From assembly GCA_023238725.1 (NCBI GenBank), contig CM041534.1, positions 1,929,449 to 1,993,448 of the forward strand: a stretch of 64,000 nucleotides of DNA, read 5' to 3'. Each line of letters opens with the position of its first letter. Position 1 is the first letter of the stretch. The notes below the pieces were generated by a model. It saw only the letters and a program-made list of their open reading frames with translations. It was not told the DNA's origin and made no database searches. This document shows positions 22,065 to 34,590 of the stretch, one piece after another. Made by a program: the position numbers and the translations under genes. This DNA is from Scortum barcoo (Eukaryota > Chordata > Actinopteri > Centrarchiformes > Terapontidae).

Positions 22065-25000
22065 TCCCACAAGTACTAACGTTCGCTAGTTTTAATGAAA
22101 TGATATGTTGGGATAAATAACAAGATTATGCTGATTAACAAACCAATTGTTTTTTTAATTAGTTCTCAAAAATGTTTTTACTCCATCCACCACAATGTTT
22201 CACTTGCAAAGCATAGCAGCCAGACAGAATCTTCATGGTGATGTGTGACCGTTTGCCAAGTGACTGATACCAGATGACCCTGTGACCTTTATCTGATGGC
22301 CACTCAGCATCCCCACTCTGTTTGAACAAGAAAACACAAGGGGCCGCAGGTAAGCTCAAATGTATGGCAATGGAAGTGTCTGATGCGTGTTGAAAACTGC
22401 TGGGCTAGTGTCAGAGATAACAGGAAAGTAAAGAGTGGGGTGAGGTTTGCGGTCAAACAAAAGGAGTCACTTATTTCATGTCATGTTTACCTCTTCTTAC
22501 ACAGTATTCAGTCTAGTAGATGGTAATTTTATGTTGTCTAATTGTTTTTAAACATATTTCCTCTTTGAGAAAGTATTTCTGTTTCTTTCTTACTGCAAAA
22601 GCTTTGTAAATCATTACTCTCTCCGGCTAAATAAATGCCCCATTGCTGTAACAGCGTTGTCTTTTCATAATAAATAATGCCAAAATACAGTATATTAAAA
22701 ATATTAACTCCACTCTCGAAAGCTTTCCTAAGCCTGAGGCCACCACCATGCTTCATGTTTATGATTGTATTTCTGAATGTTTTTTCCAACCAATCACATT
22801 ATCCAAATTTCCTGCTTGTCAGTGAATGTCACATTTCTCTTCCTGTGTCATATGCCTGGTGATTTTGCATGCCAGCAGAGCGCCTTTAACAATGCTATAG
22901 CCTGGAGCTTGCAGCACCCTATGGCTGGAGAACTCGGCCAGTGTAGAAAATTTAGACTTAATTCACATATGATGCCATGGATGGAAAAAGTGTGCAGTTA
23001 CAACAGTAACACAGAGGAGAGGCCCTGTGCGTACCAAACGTGGGGAGAACAAAACCGATGAGACACTTTGAGGCACACCACACTGAAACTGAGGTAACAC
23101 TAAGGATAAGATGTTTAATAAGATAAAGTTACTTATTCATTTATATTAACTTTAGCCAACTAAGTTAGAAAAGGCACTGGTGTAAAGTTATGTATTATTA
23201 TTGTGTCAGAACACCGGGGCTCAGTTTGGATGTCAGCATTGAACCAAACTGAAAGGTCAGTTGATCAGTCAGCTAAATTGGATAATTTCTGCTTAAGACA
23301 ACTTCAGTTTGGAGTGTTCAGTGTGATATACATGCTCAAGCATACACAACACACATTTGATAGTCAGGTCCTGTTGATGCTGAGTGGCTCCATACCATGT
23401 CAGCTAAATGTATTCTGTGACATCTACTGGTTATTAAAACAGACTCCAGGCAGTAAATTGGTTTTGGACTTGAATAAAATATGTTTGGCAGTAACCGGCT
23501 CTCTAATATTTAGCCTGTGTTGTATGCAAAAAGTTGCAAATATTTTATTTACAAATGTATGCGCATGGTTATGTACAGCATATGATAAATATTGATGATA
23601 ACACAGTCTAACAAAATTAACATAAACATAAAATACAAAACACATGAACCCTGTCCCACTCAACTCAACTTGTTCTTCACACAATAATGAACTATGGATT
23701 GCAATTTTTTTCGACACAAGCAAAATAAATCTTCCCACCTGTGGTAACACATCTGTTTCTGCAAGACACTGATTAGAAGCATGGTTTCACCTTCAGTAAA
23801 ATTAGGCAATCCAGCAATCTATGTGCACTCTAAAATGTAAATTTCCAGAGACGTCTCCTCTCTGCTGTAGTAAGAAGCAGCAATCGGAAACGAGCACAGG
23901 TCTATACAGCAATTATTGCTGATTGCTGATGGACTCTTGATTTGCCTGGTAATTAGGAAAGCAGAGTGCACCACTTGTCAATATGAATATTTACTGAAAG
24001 TTGATACTCAGAACAAGTCCCAATGCTTCAATATCTGCTGCTGATTTGACAGTTTAATTAAAGGTGGTGATACTCAAATGTCATCGCTGTCATAGAACCT
24101 GTTTGTTATCCTTACAAGTCAACAGTACTTTTGGATTAACACGTTGTTGTTCCAGAAGACGGCTCTATCCCCAAATAAAACTCTGAAGTGCTTGGTAACT
24201 TCACGCAGGCTAATAAATGTGCTTGTACTGCCAACTAGTGATTGGACTAAGTGAAACTACATGCTCTGTTCACAAACTGTGCTAAACTACATAAAGGTTG
24301 AGCGGGTGTGGTCAAAAGTCTAAAAACCTATGCAGTGGTTATACCACAAAGTGACATTTCCTAATAAGCTAACTGCTCTGTCACTACTCTGTTTACTTTC
24401 CCCTGGCATTTGGTTGAACATCGCATGCCATTTCATTCAGTACATTTATTGAAGAGGGAGAATAAATTTGTCCAAGCTAATGTGTTTGCTAGGACATCAG
24501 CTTGATCTCAAACGGGACAATAAATGTACATGTTTTATTCAAAAGGCATATTTGTAGTAACTACTCCTGTCTCACAACTGTCTGCATGCCATTTCTCCTT
24601 TATGGAACAGTTTTTACTGTTAGGTTCAATTAAAGCGGCTAATAACCTCCAATGTCTTCCTCGGTTTTGGACTCTCCTGCTCTGTGTCTCCTCAAAGGTC
24701 AGCACTGCCAAGACATTTCCACATTGAACATTCACACTGATGACCAGGCAGATCTCATTGTGGGAACATTCTGCCAGATCCTGGTGTGTCTAAACCTTTA
24801 TACCTTTTACTCAGAGATGTCAGTGCAGCCACCCATTTCCTCCTTAAAAGATCTACTTTAGAGTAGAATCATTGCTTTTTGACTCTAAAGTACAAGTGTA
24901 ACTAACTGTATAAATGGCCAGGCATAGAATATGTTCTCTTAAGTTTTAGAGGATAGTTAGCTTTGGTTTTTAGTTTTAGAGTATTAGAGGTTTACTATGT

Positions 25001-25415
25001 TCACTAACTATGCCTTTAAAGATCACTTATATTGTTGTCTTTCTGTTTATGTTTATGTTGAGTGGATTTAACCATGTCAAGAATTGCACCCCAGACCATT
25101 ACAGAGCTGTATGGGTCCCTCAGTTACTCAGCATTTGATGTATTTTGTCATCCATCTGTTCATGCACTATTTTCTTTCTTTTTTAAAAAAGTAAAACTAT
25201 AGATAACATGCACTGCAAGATATCGTCTATAAAATGGTCAGTTGATACCTCCTTGCACGGCAGAAGTATTTACTATCATAATTTACAGAGATGTTCCCTG
25301 CAGTATTGGACGAACATAGATGAAATTGATATCTAGATCTTAGGCTTATTTGCTGTCTGACCCAGAATAAGACAATCTCCCAAAATGACAGAACTGATGA
25401 CTGAGAGGTGACAGA
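22065..25415. other. intergenic, no gene seen
   Basis: AT-rich, with scattered short frames and no recognisable exon, RNA or mobile element. The longest frame (23203-23595, 130 codons) shows no domain. Confidence 0.5.
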
Positions 25416-25505
25416 GGCCCTGTTCAGACCTGGCATTAACATTTGTCTCACTTTTGATCAGATCTCACTTTTCCCGCTCTATATGCAAATAAACACGCTA
25501 TATAT
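25416..25505 (+). repeat. fragment of a non-autonomous DNA transposon (hAT-like?)
   Basis: The block starts GGCCCTGTTCAGACCTGGCA and continues with TTAACAT and GATCAGATC. I recognise the CCCTGTTCAGACCTGG opening as a recurrent teleost interspersed repeat, thought to be a non-autonomous DNA element. Only one end is seen and boundaries are approximate. Confidence 0.45.
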
Positions 25506-25879
25506 TTTGCCCTTTAAAAAACTCTAAATAGATTTTCTAAGTCTGTACGTGAACGCCATTCCCTTCTTGACATTTAAACCAGGAATAACATTTCCACCAT
25601 TAAAAGTACAAGTGTACTTAGCTAGTCTTTTTTTTTTATCTTTTTTTGTTTTTTTTTTTGATTTCTCAGTAAGGATTTGTTCACTACCTGACATGACTGC
25701 CAAGTCATTAAAACATCCTGTATATAGATGAACTGACTGACTTTCCCAAGGACTTAATTTAGAGAGCACTTATATTTTTCTTAGAAAAGATTTCAGAGGA
25801 AATTTAGTAATCTAGCTTGAAGACATCTATAATATTTAATGGATAATCCACTCCGAGGTATAATTTAATGGATTGTAAT

Positions 25880-26015
25880 CCCCAGCCCAACCTTGGACAG
25901 ACCAGTACCCTGTTGCCATTGGTGTGTGAATGAGAGTGTGAATGGGTGGGTGAGGCCAATCCAAAGTGCTTTGATCGTTAAGGTAGGAAAGCGCTGTACA
26001 AGACCATTTATTGGA
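25880..26015 (+). repeat. teleost interspersed repeat (GTGTGTGAATG / AAAGCGCTGTA type)
   Basis: Key strings are TGGTGTGTGAATGAGAGTG, AATGGGTGGGTGAG, AAGTGCTTTG and GAAAGCGCTGTACAAG. This combination recurs widely in fish genomes (usually AAAGCGCTATATAAG). The class is not certain to me. No coding function. Confidence 0.5.
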
Positions 26016-26094
26016 CTGGCTACATGTTGGCATGGTTACATAAGGTTCATCTTAATTCCCAAATCAATATTTTCTGCTTGAATCCAACTCAACT

Positions 26095-26640
26095 AACTTT
26101 TCTGTAACTCTGCTCCATGTCTCTGACCACTTCTTCATATCCTGCTCCCTCCCTCTCTGTCAACCTCAAAATGCTCTCTTACACATACTGTCCCTAAATT
26201 TTGCTCCGTCTCCCTCCTCTCTTGCCATATCTGTCCTATAAGCTCTCCCCTCACCTGACTCCTTCTCACTCTGTCTGACTCCTTCTCACTCACTTTGTCT
26301 CTTCTCTGTCCTCTTGTTTCTCAGCAGGCCTGCCCGACCCCTACAGTGCCATGGTCGTCTGACTCTGTGGGTGCTGACAGAACCACCCTACAGGCAGCTG
26401 ACAGAGCTCTTGAATTACCACCATCTTCTGTGGACCTCCACTGTCTTCTCTCCTTTTCCTCCTCGTTTTCCTCATCTGCAATTAAAAGCTATTTCCATAA
26501 ATCCAAAATGTGATCTTCCCTCTCCAATCCCTACAATCTTGATACAGAGCTCTCTCTCTTCTTCTCTTCCATTCCAGGGAAGGCATCTCCTGTCCATTAT
26601 CTCTCCATTACCTTTAAAACTCAGCGGTGTCTTTGGATTG
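26095..26640 (+). other. pyrimidine-rich tract, no clear gene
   Basis: This long C/T-rich segment leads into a good splice-acceptor-like site (TTTCTCAG at 26317-26324). The sequence after it can be read as GLPDPYSAMVV followed by a stop, which faintly resembles the loop of C2 domains. Open frames here (26295-26513 and 26314-26691) are probably by-products of low complexity. I do not call a gene. Confidence 0.35.
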
Positions 26641-26999
26641 GACTACAAGGAGCCCATTTGTGACACTGGAAGTTGTGCAACGTCACTATGACAACTCTGC
26701 GACATTCAACATCCACGAGAGGTCTGAAATACCAAATATATAGCCTCCTCTAAGATCAGGTTTAGGTTTCAAATTTGGCACAACCAGGCAGTTCCAGCCA
26801 GACTGGGTCTGAAAGTCTGAAAGCGGCCCCATGCAGAACAGTCGTCTGTGATGAAGAACCTACAGAAAATTGTCAGCTCCTCATGGCTTAATATAGTTTC
26901 AGTTCATTGTACAGCTGTCAGGCCCACATCTTTCTGTTTTGGTTCAGCCTCTCATAGCGTCTATTTCAGTCACAGCAGGCAACTGCCTTCAGCAGAAAA

Positions 27000-27131
27000 G
27001 CTATAAAACCCACTGTACACTACCTTCTCAGCACCAAACAACATGCTGACACTAGCTGGTGACAAAGCCGCTAAAGAGCTCGATATTTTCCCCAGGAGTC
27101 CAAAAACAGGCTGGGAGAGAGTGAATATTGG
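27000..27131 (+). repeat. probable fragment of a teleost non-autonomous element
   Basis: The stretch reads ACCAAACAACATGCTGAC, then GCTAAAGAGCTCGATATTTTC, GGAGTCCAAAA and GAGAGTGAATATTGGA. I recognise a degraded version of a common fish repeat interior containing GCTAAAGAGC...GATATTT. Its apparent open frame (27043 onward) runs into the microsatellite and is not a gene. Confidence 0.35.
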
Positions 27132-27148
27132 ATATATATGTATATATA

Positions 27149-27240
<92 letters not shown>
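27132..27240 (+). repeat. compound (TA)n/(TG)n microsatellite
   Basis: About 109 bases alternate between TA blocks and two TG blocks in the order TA, TG, TA, TG, TA. A perfect alternating purine-pyrimidine tract of this length can form Z-DNA or cruciforms and is likely length-polymorphic. Confidence 0.97.
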
Positions 27241-28414
27241 GTTTACACTGGAGGGTAAACTATACTAGTCAATACTTTGCACCTTGTAAATACTATTATA
27301 TTGTATATTATCTTTAGTTATATATTTTATTTATTCGTGCTATAAATATTTTAAATCTATATTTTATTTTAGTAATCATCATCTCCAGCGACTTCTCCAT
27401 GTAATTGTTGTGCACATGATAATAAAATCTTGCATCTTGAGCAAAGGTGGTTTGATGAGGATGAAAATGATGTTGAAAATGATGTGAAAGACCTGCTATG
27501 GCTTGACAGTCACCACATCTCAAACTAACTGAACACCAGATTTTGGACTATTTGTACATCTATAGAAAATCTTTTATAGTATGGACTCATGCTGCTATTG
27601 ATGTTCCACTTCTGTATCTACTTGTGTATATTGCTTTTATTTGAGAAGAATGTTCTACTAATCTTTCAATCATTGGAGAGTAATATATAAATATTTTGTA
27701 TAGCAAGACAGATAGATTTTAGAGATTTTATTTATAGATTTCTAGATTTTATTTACTGAAGTGTCACAGTTTAGGAAGGCTGTGTTAAGTTGTGTCATTT
27801 CTGTATTGTTTTCATATAAGCTTATATTTTGGCCATCAAATATGAACTTTGGCCAACAAATTTAGGGGCCTGGTGGGCCTTGAGGCAGCTGAAGAATGGT
27901 CATCAGACAACACAACAGGGAACACATCTTATTTATAATATTCTGTCTAGTTCACTCAACGTTAGTGTAGCTATGCTGACGTTGCTGAGCCTCTCTGTGA
28001 AAACTGGACAAACAGCGATATGCTGGCTAGCAAGCTATCAGCATGGCGCCTGTCAATGACTTTTAGGATTGTGTCTGTCACGTTGCTGTTTTTGGCCGAG
28101 GCTGCCGCAGGTGAGAGCGCGAGCAACAGGATGCTGACTGCAGCTGACGTAACGGTCACATGTATCACTGTTAACAAGCGTTTTCTAAATGTTACATACA
28201 GAACCCTGTGAGTAATAGGGTAAAGTAACATTAGTTTTAATAAGGTGCAAGTGAAGTGACATGCTCGAGACACGGCAGCCATCCTCAGCACCATCATCTT
28301 AATCCTCTACCTGCTAAACACCAACATGTAGTATTGTCATTGTGAGCATGTGAACATGATGATACTAGCATTTAGCTCAAAACACCACTGTGCCAGGGTA
28401 CTGCCTCCAAAAGC
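27241..28414. other. intergenic with probable decayed repeat (27820-28260)
   Basis: No recognisable exon. The interval 27820-28260 is richer in CpG and in GTTAG/GCTAG-type strings (for example GCTGGCTAGCAAGCTATC at 28022-28039), resembling the interior of teleost MITEs. I found no terminal repeats. The overlapping open frames on both strands look like chance. Confidence 0.35.
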
Positions 28415-28893
28415 CCCTTACAGAGGCTTGGGGCCCAATCTTACACCCAGCTCAAAGTGGCATGTAGTGCAAATGTCATTGCTATTTTTTGACCACCGCA
28501 GTGGTCATTTGGAAATAACAAATGTACTCGAGTCTATCTGTGCGTCCATCAGCATGTTGGTCTTAAAATGAAGCATTTTCATGGGCATCATTGGTACATT
28601 GCTATCTTTTGGCAGCGACTGCACCATAGTCAATAATGTAGTATTTTTCTGCTATTTAAAGGGCTCATTATTTAGATAGTAAGATGTGCCTTCATAGGCG
28701 GGTTAACAATGGGCGTACATTTTATTTGATGCACACATATCATATGCTTACACAATTTCAACTTTGGTTGTCCAACTTTCCAAATCCACCATTTAAATAG
28801 CTTTAAATAGCACAGGAAATAGAAAACAACACTCTGATTGGTTTAATTCATGTTACACCCAAAACACACCTATGGTTGACTAAATAGGGCTCT
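28415..28893 (+). repeat. decayed teleost interspersed repeat (GGGCCCAATCTTACACC family)
   Basis: A 480-base block opens GGGCCCAATCTTACACCCAG. It contains GGAAATAACAAATGTACT, GCATTTTCATGGGC, CTGCTATTTAAAGGGC, AAATAGCTTTAAATAGC and ATTGGTTTAATTCATGTTAC. I recognise this order of strings as an abundant fish repeat whose intact copies are CpG-rich; here many CpGs have become TpG or CpA. No TIR is visible at the right edge, so it may be truncated. Non-autonomous, class uncertain. Confidence 0.55.
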
Positions 28894-30819
28894 TGGATGG
28901 AAGGATATGTTAGCCTGATAACAGATTTTTGTTTAGCTTTGTCCTGTGTATCTTCACTCAGACCTCATCAGGTAATCTTTCTCATCCATTGCTCTTTACT
29001 CTTTGATGAAAAAGAACTTTCTTTTTTGAAGGCTGCATTGATTCCTGTGAGGACCTATGAGAGGAACTTTAAAGTAGTGATTAAACTTGAACCAAAATAC
29101 ATGAACATTAAATAACTGAAACACACACAATCCAGCTCAAACCAGTGCTCATTATGACAGCAGTTTAGATAATATGAATACATGGTTGTTGATTGATTAT
29201 TAACAATGCTGTCAAGTTACTAAACTTCACACATAACCTGATAATAACCAAAAACGCACTTTTCTACTTCTTACATTGTGTTTCTGCTGTGCAAAGATTA
29301 ATTGATGCTCTCAAACATGCAGTGTATTGTGTGTGTGTGTGTGTGTGTACAAGTTGTTTCTGATCCTGTTGGGAAAATGACAGGAGAGACTGCACTCTGC
29401 ATTTATACAACATACCTCCTCTGTGTAAACATGAATGCAGCTTTCCTGTTCTTATAAACCAGTGTTTACCATGTACAGTGGGAGTTACGTGCCTGACTGA
29501 TTGACATCTTGTTTGACAAAACAGGCTTATCTGTAAAATATAGGACATGATAGCACTTGGGTGTCTGTATCATCAGGAGGCCGACACGATGTCTGGGTAT
29601 CAAATTGGGTCAGACAAAATCGGCTGGTACCTCCTATCAAAACTACTAACACATTTGCTATAAGCCATTTTCCCTGGGCTGGATGTTTGGAGCTCCAGCT
29701 GGGATGCAGCCGGAGTCAGACCGCTGAAAAATAGAAGAAATGAGCCATAGAAGCAGAGCGTTTATACATCTGCCGACATGCCTGGAGAAGTTTGACAGGT
29801 GATATTTGTTAGCTTTTAGAAGATCTCTGTGAGTTTTTCTCACAAAGGCAGACAAGAGAAGAGTTCATGTAAGGATTCTCTTAAGAAAGTCGATGCCCAA
29901 GTGGTGTAGAACCTTCTGTCAATATGATGAAAAGCACTGGACTGAAATACATAGACAGATCCAAGAGGGAACAGTCAATGATAAAACAGTCAGTGAGGTC
30001 TTCAGCATCCAATGATCCTAGCTGGACCCTTGTATACTAAAGGTTCACAAAGAGACCGCTGATTCTTTCCTGCTGCATGAAAGGCAGAGACAACAAAACC
30101 AATGACTACAGCCAAGAGATCCACTTTTCATATTTTCTGGTGCAAATAATATACAATGTATGAATCTAAAACCAAGTTACACCTGTCTACCTAAAAAATA
30201 CAGATGATCTTTTCGTCAGATGCCGCAGAAATTTTAGCCAAATTTTACAAATCTGTTGAGCATTACAGAAAAGGTAAAGATTGTGATTTCTTTCTTCACA
30301 ATGTTTTCCTCACATCAACAAACACTAAAAGCACAGTGATGTGTCCACAGGGTCTGTGATGTGTGTGTTTCTGCTCTTTTCTCAATCCCCAATGTGGTCG
30401 TGGCATGTGCACACTATTCTTAAGCATATTTGATGAATGCTTTCAACAATTTGAACATTTTAATTGCAGGGGGCACTTTTGAACAGAAACAACATAAGTG
30501 GGGAGAAAAGAACGTGGCAGCAGGTGAAAATGAGATATAAAATTACTGGCCAGAATGGGAAGTATGCCTATAGGCTATATAAGCACTTAACCATAATCAG
30601 CTTGTTGCTGTCCATGCTCATAAACATAATTTCCTATCAGGAAAATAGGGGATGGGGGTTTGTATATAAGTACAATATTTCTGGTCAATATATATTTTTT
30701 GCATTGGGCTGTTAACTATTTATGTAGAATTATGTAGAGTTTAGATTGAGACTTATCTTATGTAGCATAGGCCTAAATGATTGATATCACATACAATATA
30801 ATTAAACACGTAATTTTTT
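28894..30819. other. intergenic, no gene seen
   Basis: A (GT)n microsatellite lies at 29328-29349. The rest shows no recognisable exon, RNA or mobile element. Confidence 0.5.
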
Positions 30820-31820
30820 AATTTTTTGACTGATAGTGGTTAACAAAGTCATTCACAGCCATCAAACTAGCCACTGTCAGCAGGATAACTAGCAGGCAGC
30901 GCTGTGTCTGAGGGTGTGTGTGTGTGTTTGACTCAGCATTCAGCTTCTTCCTCTTATTCTCCTCCAGTCTTTCCCCCTCTCCTCTGTACATTTCCCCTCC
31001 AGTCAGCGGTCAGTGTGGACGTACAGAGACTAATGACATTATGACACCCACAGGGCAGGTCGACACCTCTGTGGCTCGCTGCTGCAGACAGGTTGAGAAG
31101 TGAGAGTGAAGATAAATCCACGTTTTAATCCCCAGATTTCACAAAATAAACTGTGAGCTCTCCTCCTGCCGGTAAACGTCTCTGAACCTGGTGTGACTCT
31201 GTGTTTGCTCCTTCAGAAGCTCCGGCTCTGCCCTCGGCTTTCTCCTCCAAAGCTCCCTGACACTCAGCAGCTGTTGATCACTCAAGTTGAATATTTACCA
31301 GTATCATTTATTTATAGGCTAAGTATAGACAGTTTTGGTGAGTTTATTTAGTCTCTTTCATGTGTGAGTGAAGTGTGTCCATTTGTGCCCATCTGCTTTG
31401 GAGATGTTTTGCTTTATTGCGACCTCTACTGGTTCTGAATGTCACACATGCTGCCATAAGAATATATCCAAAGTTTTTGAAGTTCTGAATAGTAACTGGT
31501 AAAGTACGCTGATCTGTTTTTTTTTTTGCTGCCCTCCATGGTGTATCATAGTATTGGAGCTCGTACTCAGAGTTGACTGAAGTACCTCGGATTAGCTGTT
31601 CTGAAAATGAAAAGTGTCACATCTCAGGGTTTATCAATTAAGATTTTAGCGTTAGGCTCTGAAACCCAGGCCCCAGTTTTAGCTGCTGGTGAGTAGATTC
31701 AACAGGAAACTTCCCATTCAGATACTTAACAGGGACTACTTTCCAGACCAGTTTGAAAAATAGGCTCTTTCATTTGTACAGTATGGCTCTATGGTTTCTA
31801 AAACACAGTCACAATGTAAA
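30820..31820. other. possible cluster of decayed repeats, no gene seen
   Basis: Two sub-blocks look repeat-like. The interval 30880-31300 has local CpGs and pyrimidine-rich runs. The interval 31540-31800 contains ACTCAGAGTTGACTGAAG, GATTAGCTGTTCTGAAA and GTTAGGCTCTGAAACCC, which resembles an interspersed fish repeat I have seen before. There are no TIRs or coding frame. Low confidence. Confidence 0.3.
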
Positions 31821-33470
31821 ATAAAATCCTGCACTAATTCTAAAGTGACGCATCATACACTGCGTAATGAAGTATAAAATCTAATTGTACTATACCGTTT
31901 AGATTATTTAATGAGAACATGTTCAGCAGATGAAGGGTTTTCTTGTCATGTCCTCCACTGCTATAGAGGACAGCTGCTATTACCGTAACAGATTTTTTTT
32001 CATATTGTAATCATTATGCCCCCCATTTTCTTCTATTCAGCTTCGTCCCTTTCAGTCTGCCTGGTGACATTTAGAAAATTGAAAATGAAATTAAAAAAAA
32101 AAAGATGAAAAGGTAAGAAGAACTTAGGTGTGATGTAAATTACAATACTGTGACAGTAAATCCATGCTGTGGCTATTGGCACTAATGCAATAATGAAAAA
32201 TATCAAAATATCACCCAAACGCCATGCAAGCAGGGAAAGATGAAATAAGCTTTGTGTAGCATATATGCTGTTTATTAAGCAGGCATGTAATCAGATTAGA
32301 TTACATAAATATTAAGTATTTCACAGCTTGATGGGTATACAAATATTTGAACACTTTTTCTCCTCTGGAAGATCTTTTGCATGCTGATTATGTTCATCAC
32401 ATTTAGGCACATTTCCCCAAGCCTCCTGTGCTCCATTATTCCTCACTTGCTTGAAGCTGTTATTTCCAGTCGCCCCCTTGCCAGAATTCTAATGATAAAA
32501 TAGCAGAAGTGCAGATACTGCTGCTCCACAATCACTTCGATGTATTAGTACCACCGGTGAGTGAACTGCTGGTCAAGGGCTGTCACCTGCAAATTATTCC
32601 CACAATTGACATCCCATTCCATCTTGGGGCGTTAAAAGGCACTTTAACCAGACCTGCTGAACTGTAAAGGAATATAAATGAAAGTACTACCCTAACTCAA
32701 GCCTGCTCCTCTTCTCTGCCTCTCCTCTTTTTTTTTTTGCAGGGCTGTATGTGAATTAATATTCTGACGAAGAAGCCATTTTCAATTACTGAGAGGGGTT
32801 TCTTCTGTAACTGAGGCCAGCTAAATTTAATAAATGTAATGCCTCAAGTCCACAATGATGCAGATTGAATATTTTGGTCAAAGAACTGCCACTGTCTCCG
32901 CAAGGGACGGCTTCCATTCCTTGCAAATGTATCGTATCTCATACGAGGAGCCAATAATTTTAGCTCAAACAGTTATGTATTGCAAGTAGATTGCTGTTGC
33001 CCACATTGCTGCAATGCTGGCCGTTTAAAACAATAACCGTCAAACTGAACTGTCTGTGACGAGTGAAGGACTCAGTTTGTCCCTCGTGTCAAGTAAATGT
33101 AGAGCTTATGACATCCCAGTCACCATAGGACAACATTATCCTCTCCTTGGAATTATTCCCCCTGGTCTCTATACAGTCGCCGTACTTAGAGATATAAACA
33201 GATATACAGAACTGCTTTTCACAGCTGCTATTCTTGTAGATGCAACTGCAAATGAAATTCAGTTCCAAAAAAGTATGATAGTTCTACTGATGTAAAAATA
33301 GCACTGTCTAATGATTCAGTATGGTAAAAGTCATTGTGTATCTGCTATTTCACACTGTCCGTGTTCAGTGAATTCATTACATTGCACTCCTCAGACTATC
33401 ACTGACCTGACACGCATATGACGAAATGGAAATCTGCACCAGAAAAATAAACCATCAAAACATGTTAGCA
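31821..33470. other. intergenic; candidate conserved non-coding region
   Basis: No gene. The interval 32380-32970 is largely free of simple repeats apart from a T tract (32729-32739) and is rich in AATTA/TTTAAAT-type motifs. It is the most CNE-like stretch in the window by eye. This is an impression, not an alignment result. Confidence 0.4.
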
Positions 33471-33479
33471 CACTGAACC

Positions 33480-33905
33480 GAGACTGGACTCCTCACTGCT
33501 TGAGAAGCGCTCCACTCTGCAGGCTCCCTTTCTATCCTCCACCCTCATCCTGTTTGACCTGTCTGCTGCATTTGAAACAGTCCACCGCTACCTCCTCCCG
33601 TCTGGCACTCATGCAGAACTGGGAAAGCACAGTTAATTTCCTATTTGCCAAATGTGCCTAGCAGGTTTTTTGAGCTTACTTTCTCTCTGCTTTTTTTACT
33701 GTGTGCACAGCTTAGTCCTTGGCCTCTTCTCTTCTATCTCTGCACCAGATGGCTCGGTGTGTTTCACAAAGTCTCCTACTGTTGCTTTGTGGACAGTACC
33801 CAACTGTATGTAATCTTTCTGTTCTGATTTAAAGCACAGCCTGGAAAGGACATCACTTTTCTCACACGCCTGCCTGACATCTCTGGGTGAATTTGTCCGA
33901 CAACC
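33480..33905 (+). pseudogene. reverse-transcriptase fossil of a non-LTR retrotransposon
   Basis: The segment 33541-33597 reads LILFDLSAAFETVHRYLL, matching the first palm motif of vertebrate non-LTR reverse transcriptases (typically LDLSAAFDTVDH). Further on, 33785-33815 reads FVDSTQLYVI, matching the ADDTQLYV catalytic motif with the first active-site Asp position altered. The spacing is shorter than in intact elements, so the middle of the RT domain is deleted. There is no open frame through it. It is probably a CR1/jockey-group LINE; the family is not resolved. Confidence 0.65.
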
Positions 33906-34590
33906 TATTTTTGAAGTTACTGTACTTCATACTGCATTTTGCCACCACCCAACCAACTCTGCCTCTACCTGCATTACATTCACATGGTGTGTGGTGTGGG
34001 TGACAAAGGCCTCTAGTACTGTCTGCTGGAAGATAAGAAGAACATAAAGTAGTGTTCATTGTAGTAGTAGTAGTAGTAGTAGTAGGATCATATCACCAAT
34101 GCAACTTTTTAAATAAATGAATTAAGAAACATACACTAGTCAACAGAACAGAGCAGAGATAATGTGTGAAGCTGTATATTGATGTCTTGATGTGGCTAAT
34201 AATATTATACATATTAAGACCCTTGCACACCCCAGCAATCACAGCCAAACTCCCAAAGCACCATAGCAATAACATGTTGACACCCTATTAACCTAGCTGC
34301 AGACTGAGAAAAGATAAAGCAGCCACATAAAATCACCTCATAGTGCCTAAGCAAACGGCAGCAGTGTCCTATGAACATTTAGCAAGTACCTAGAAAAACT
34401 GCTCATTTCTCACGAGGGGGTAAAGGGGGGCTGAAAAAATTGAGGGGGATTCTTTGATCTACAGAATAGCAAGTTAAGTGTTTTGTGAAATACCAAGTCC
34501 TGACTGAATGCTACATAAGTGATTGTCAGCAGAAAATCCTCCACTGGAATGTCCGAACTGGTCACGAGCGCAGCATGATGCGCCGACAGA
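33906..34590. other. intergenic with a (GTA)n microsatellite
   Basis: A trinucleotide repeat, about eight GTA units, occupies 34061-34085. Nothing else is recognised. Confidence 0.5.
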
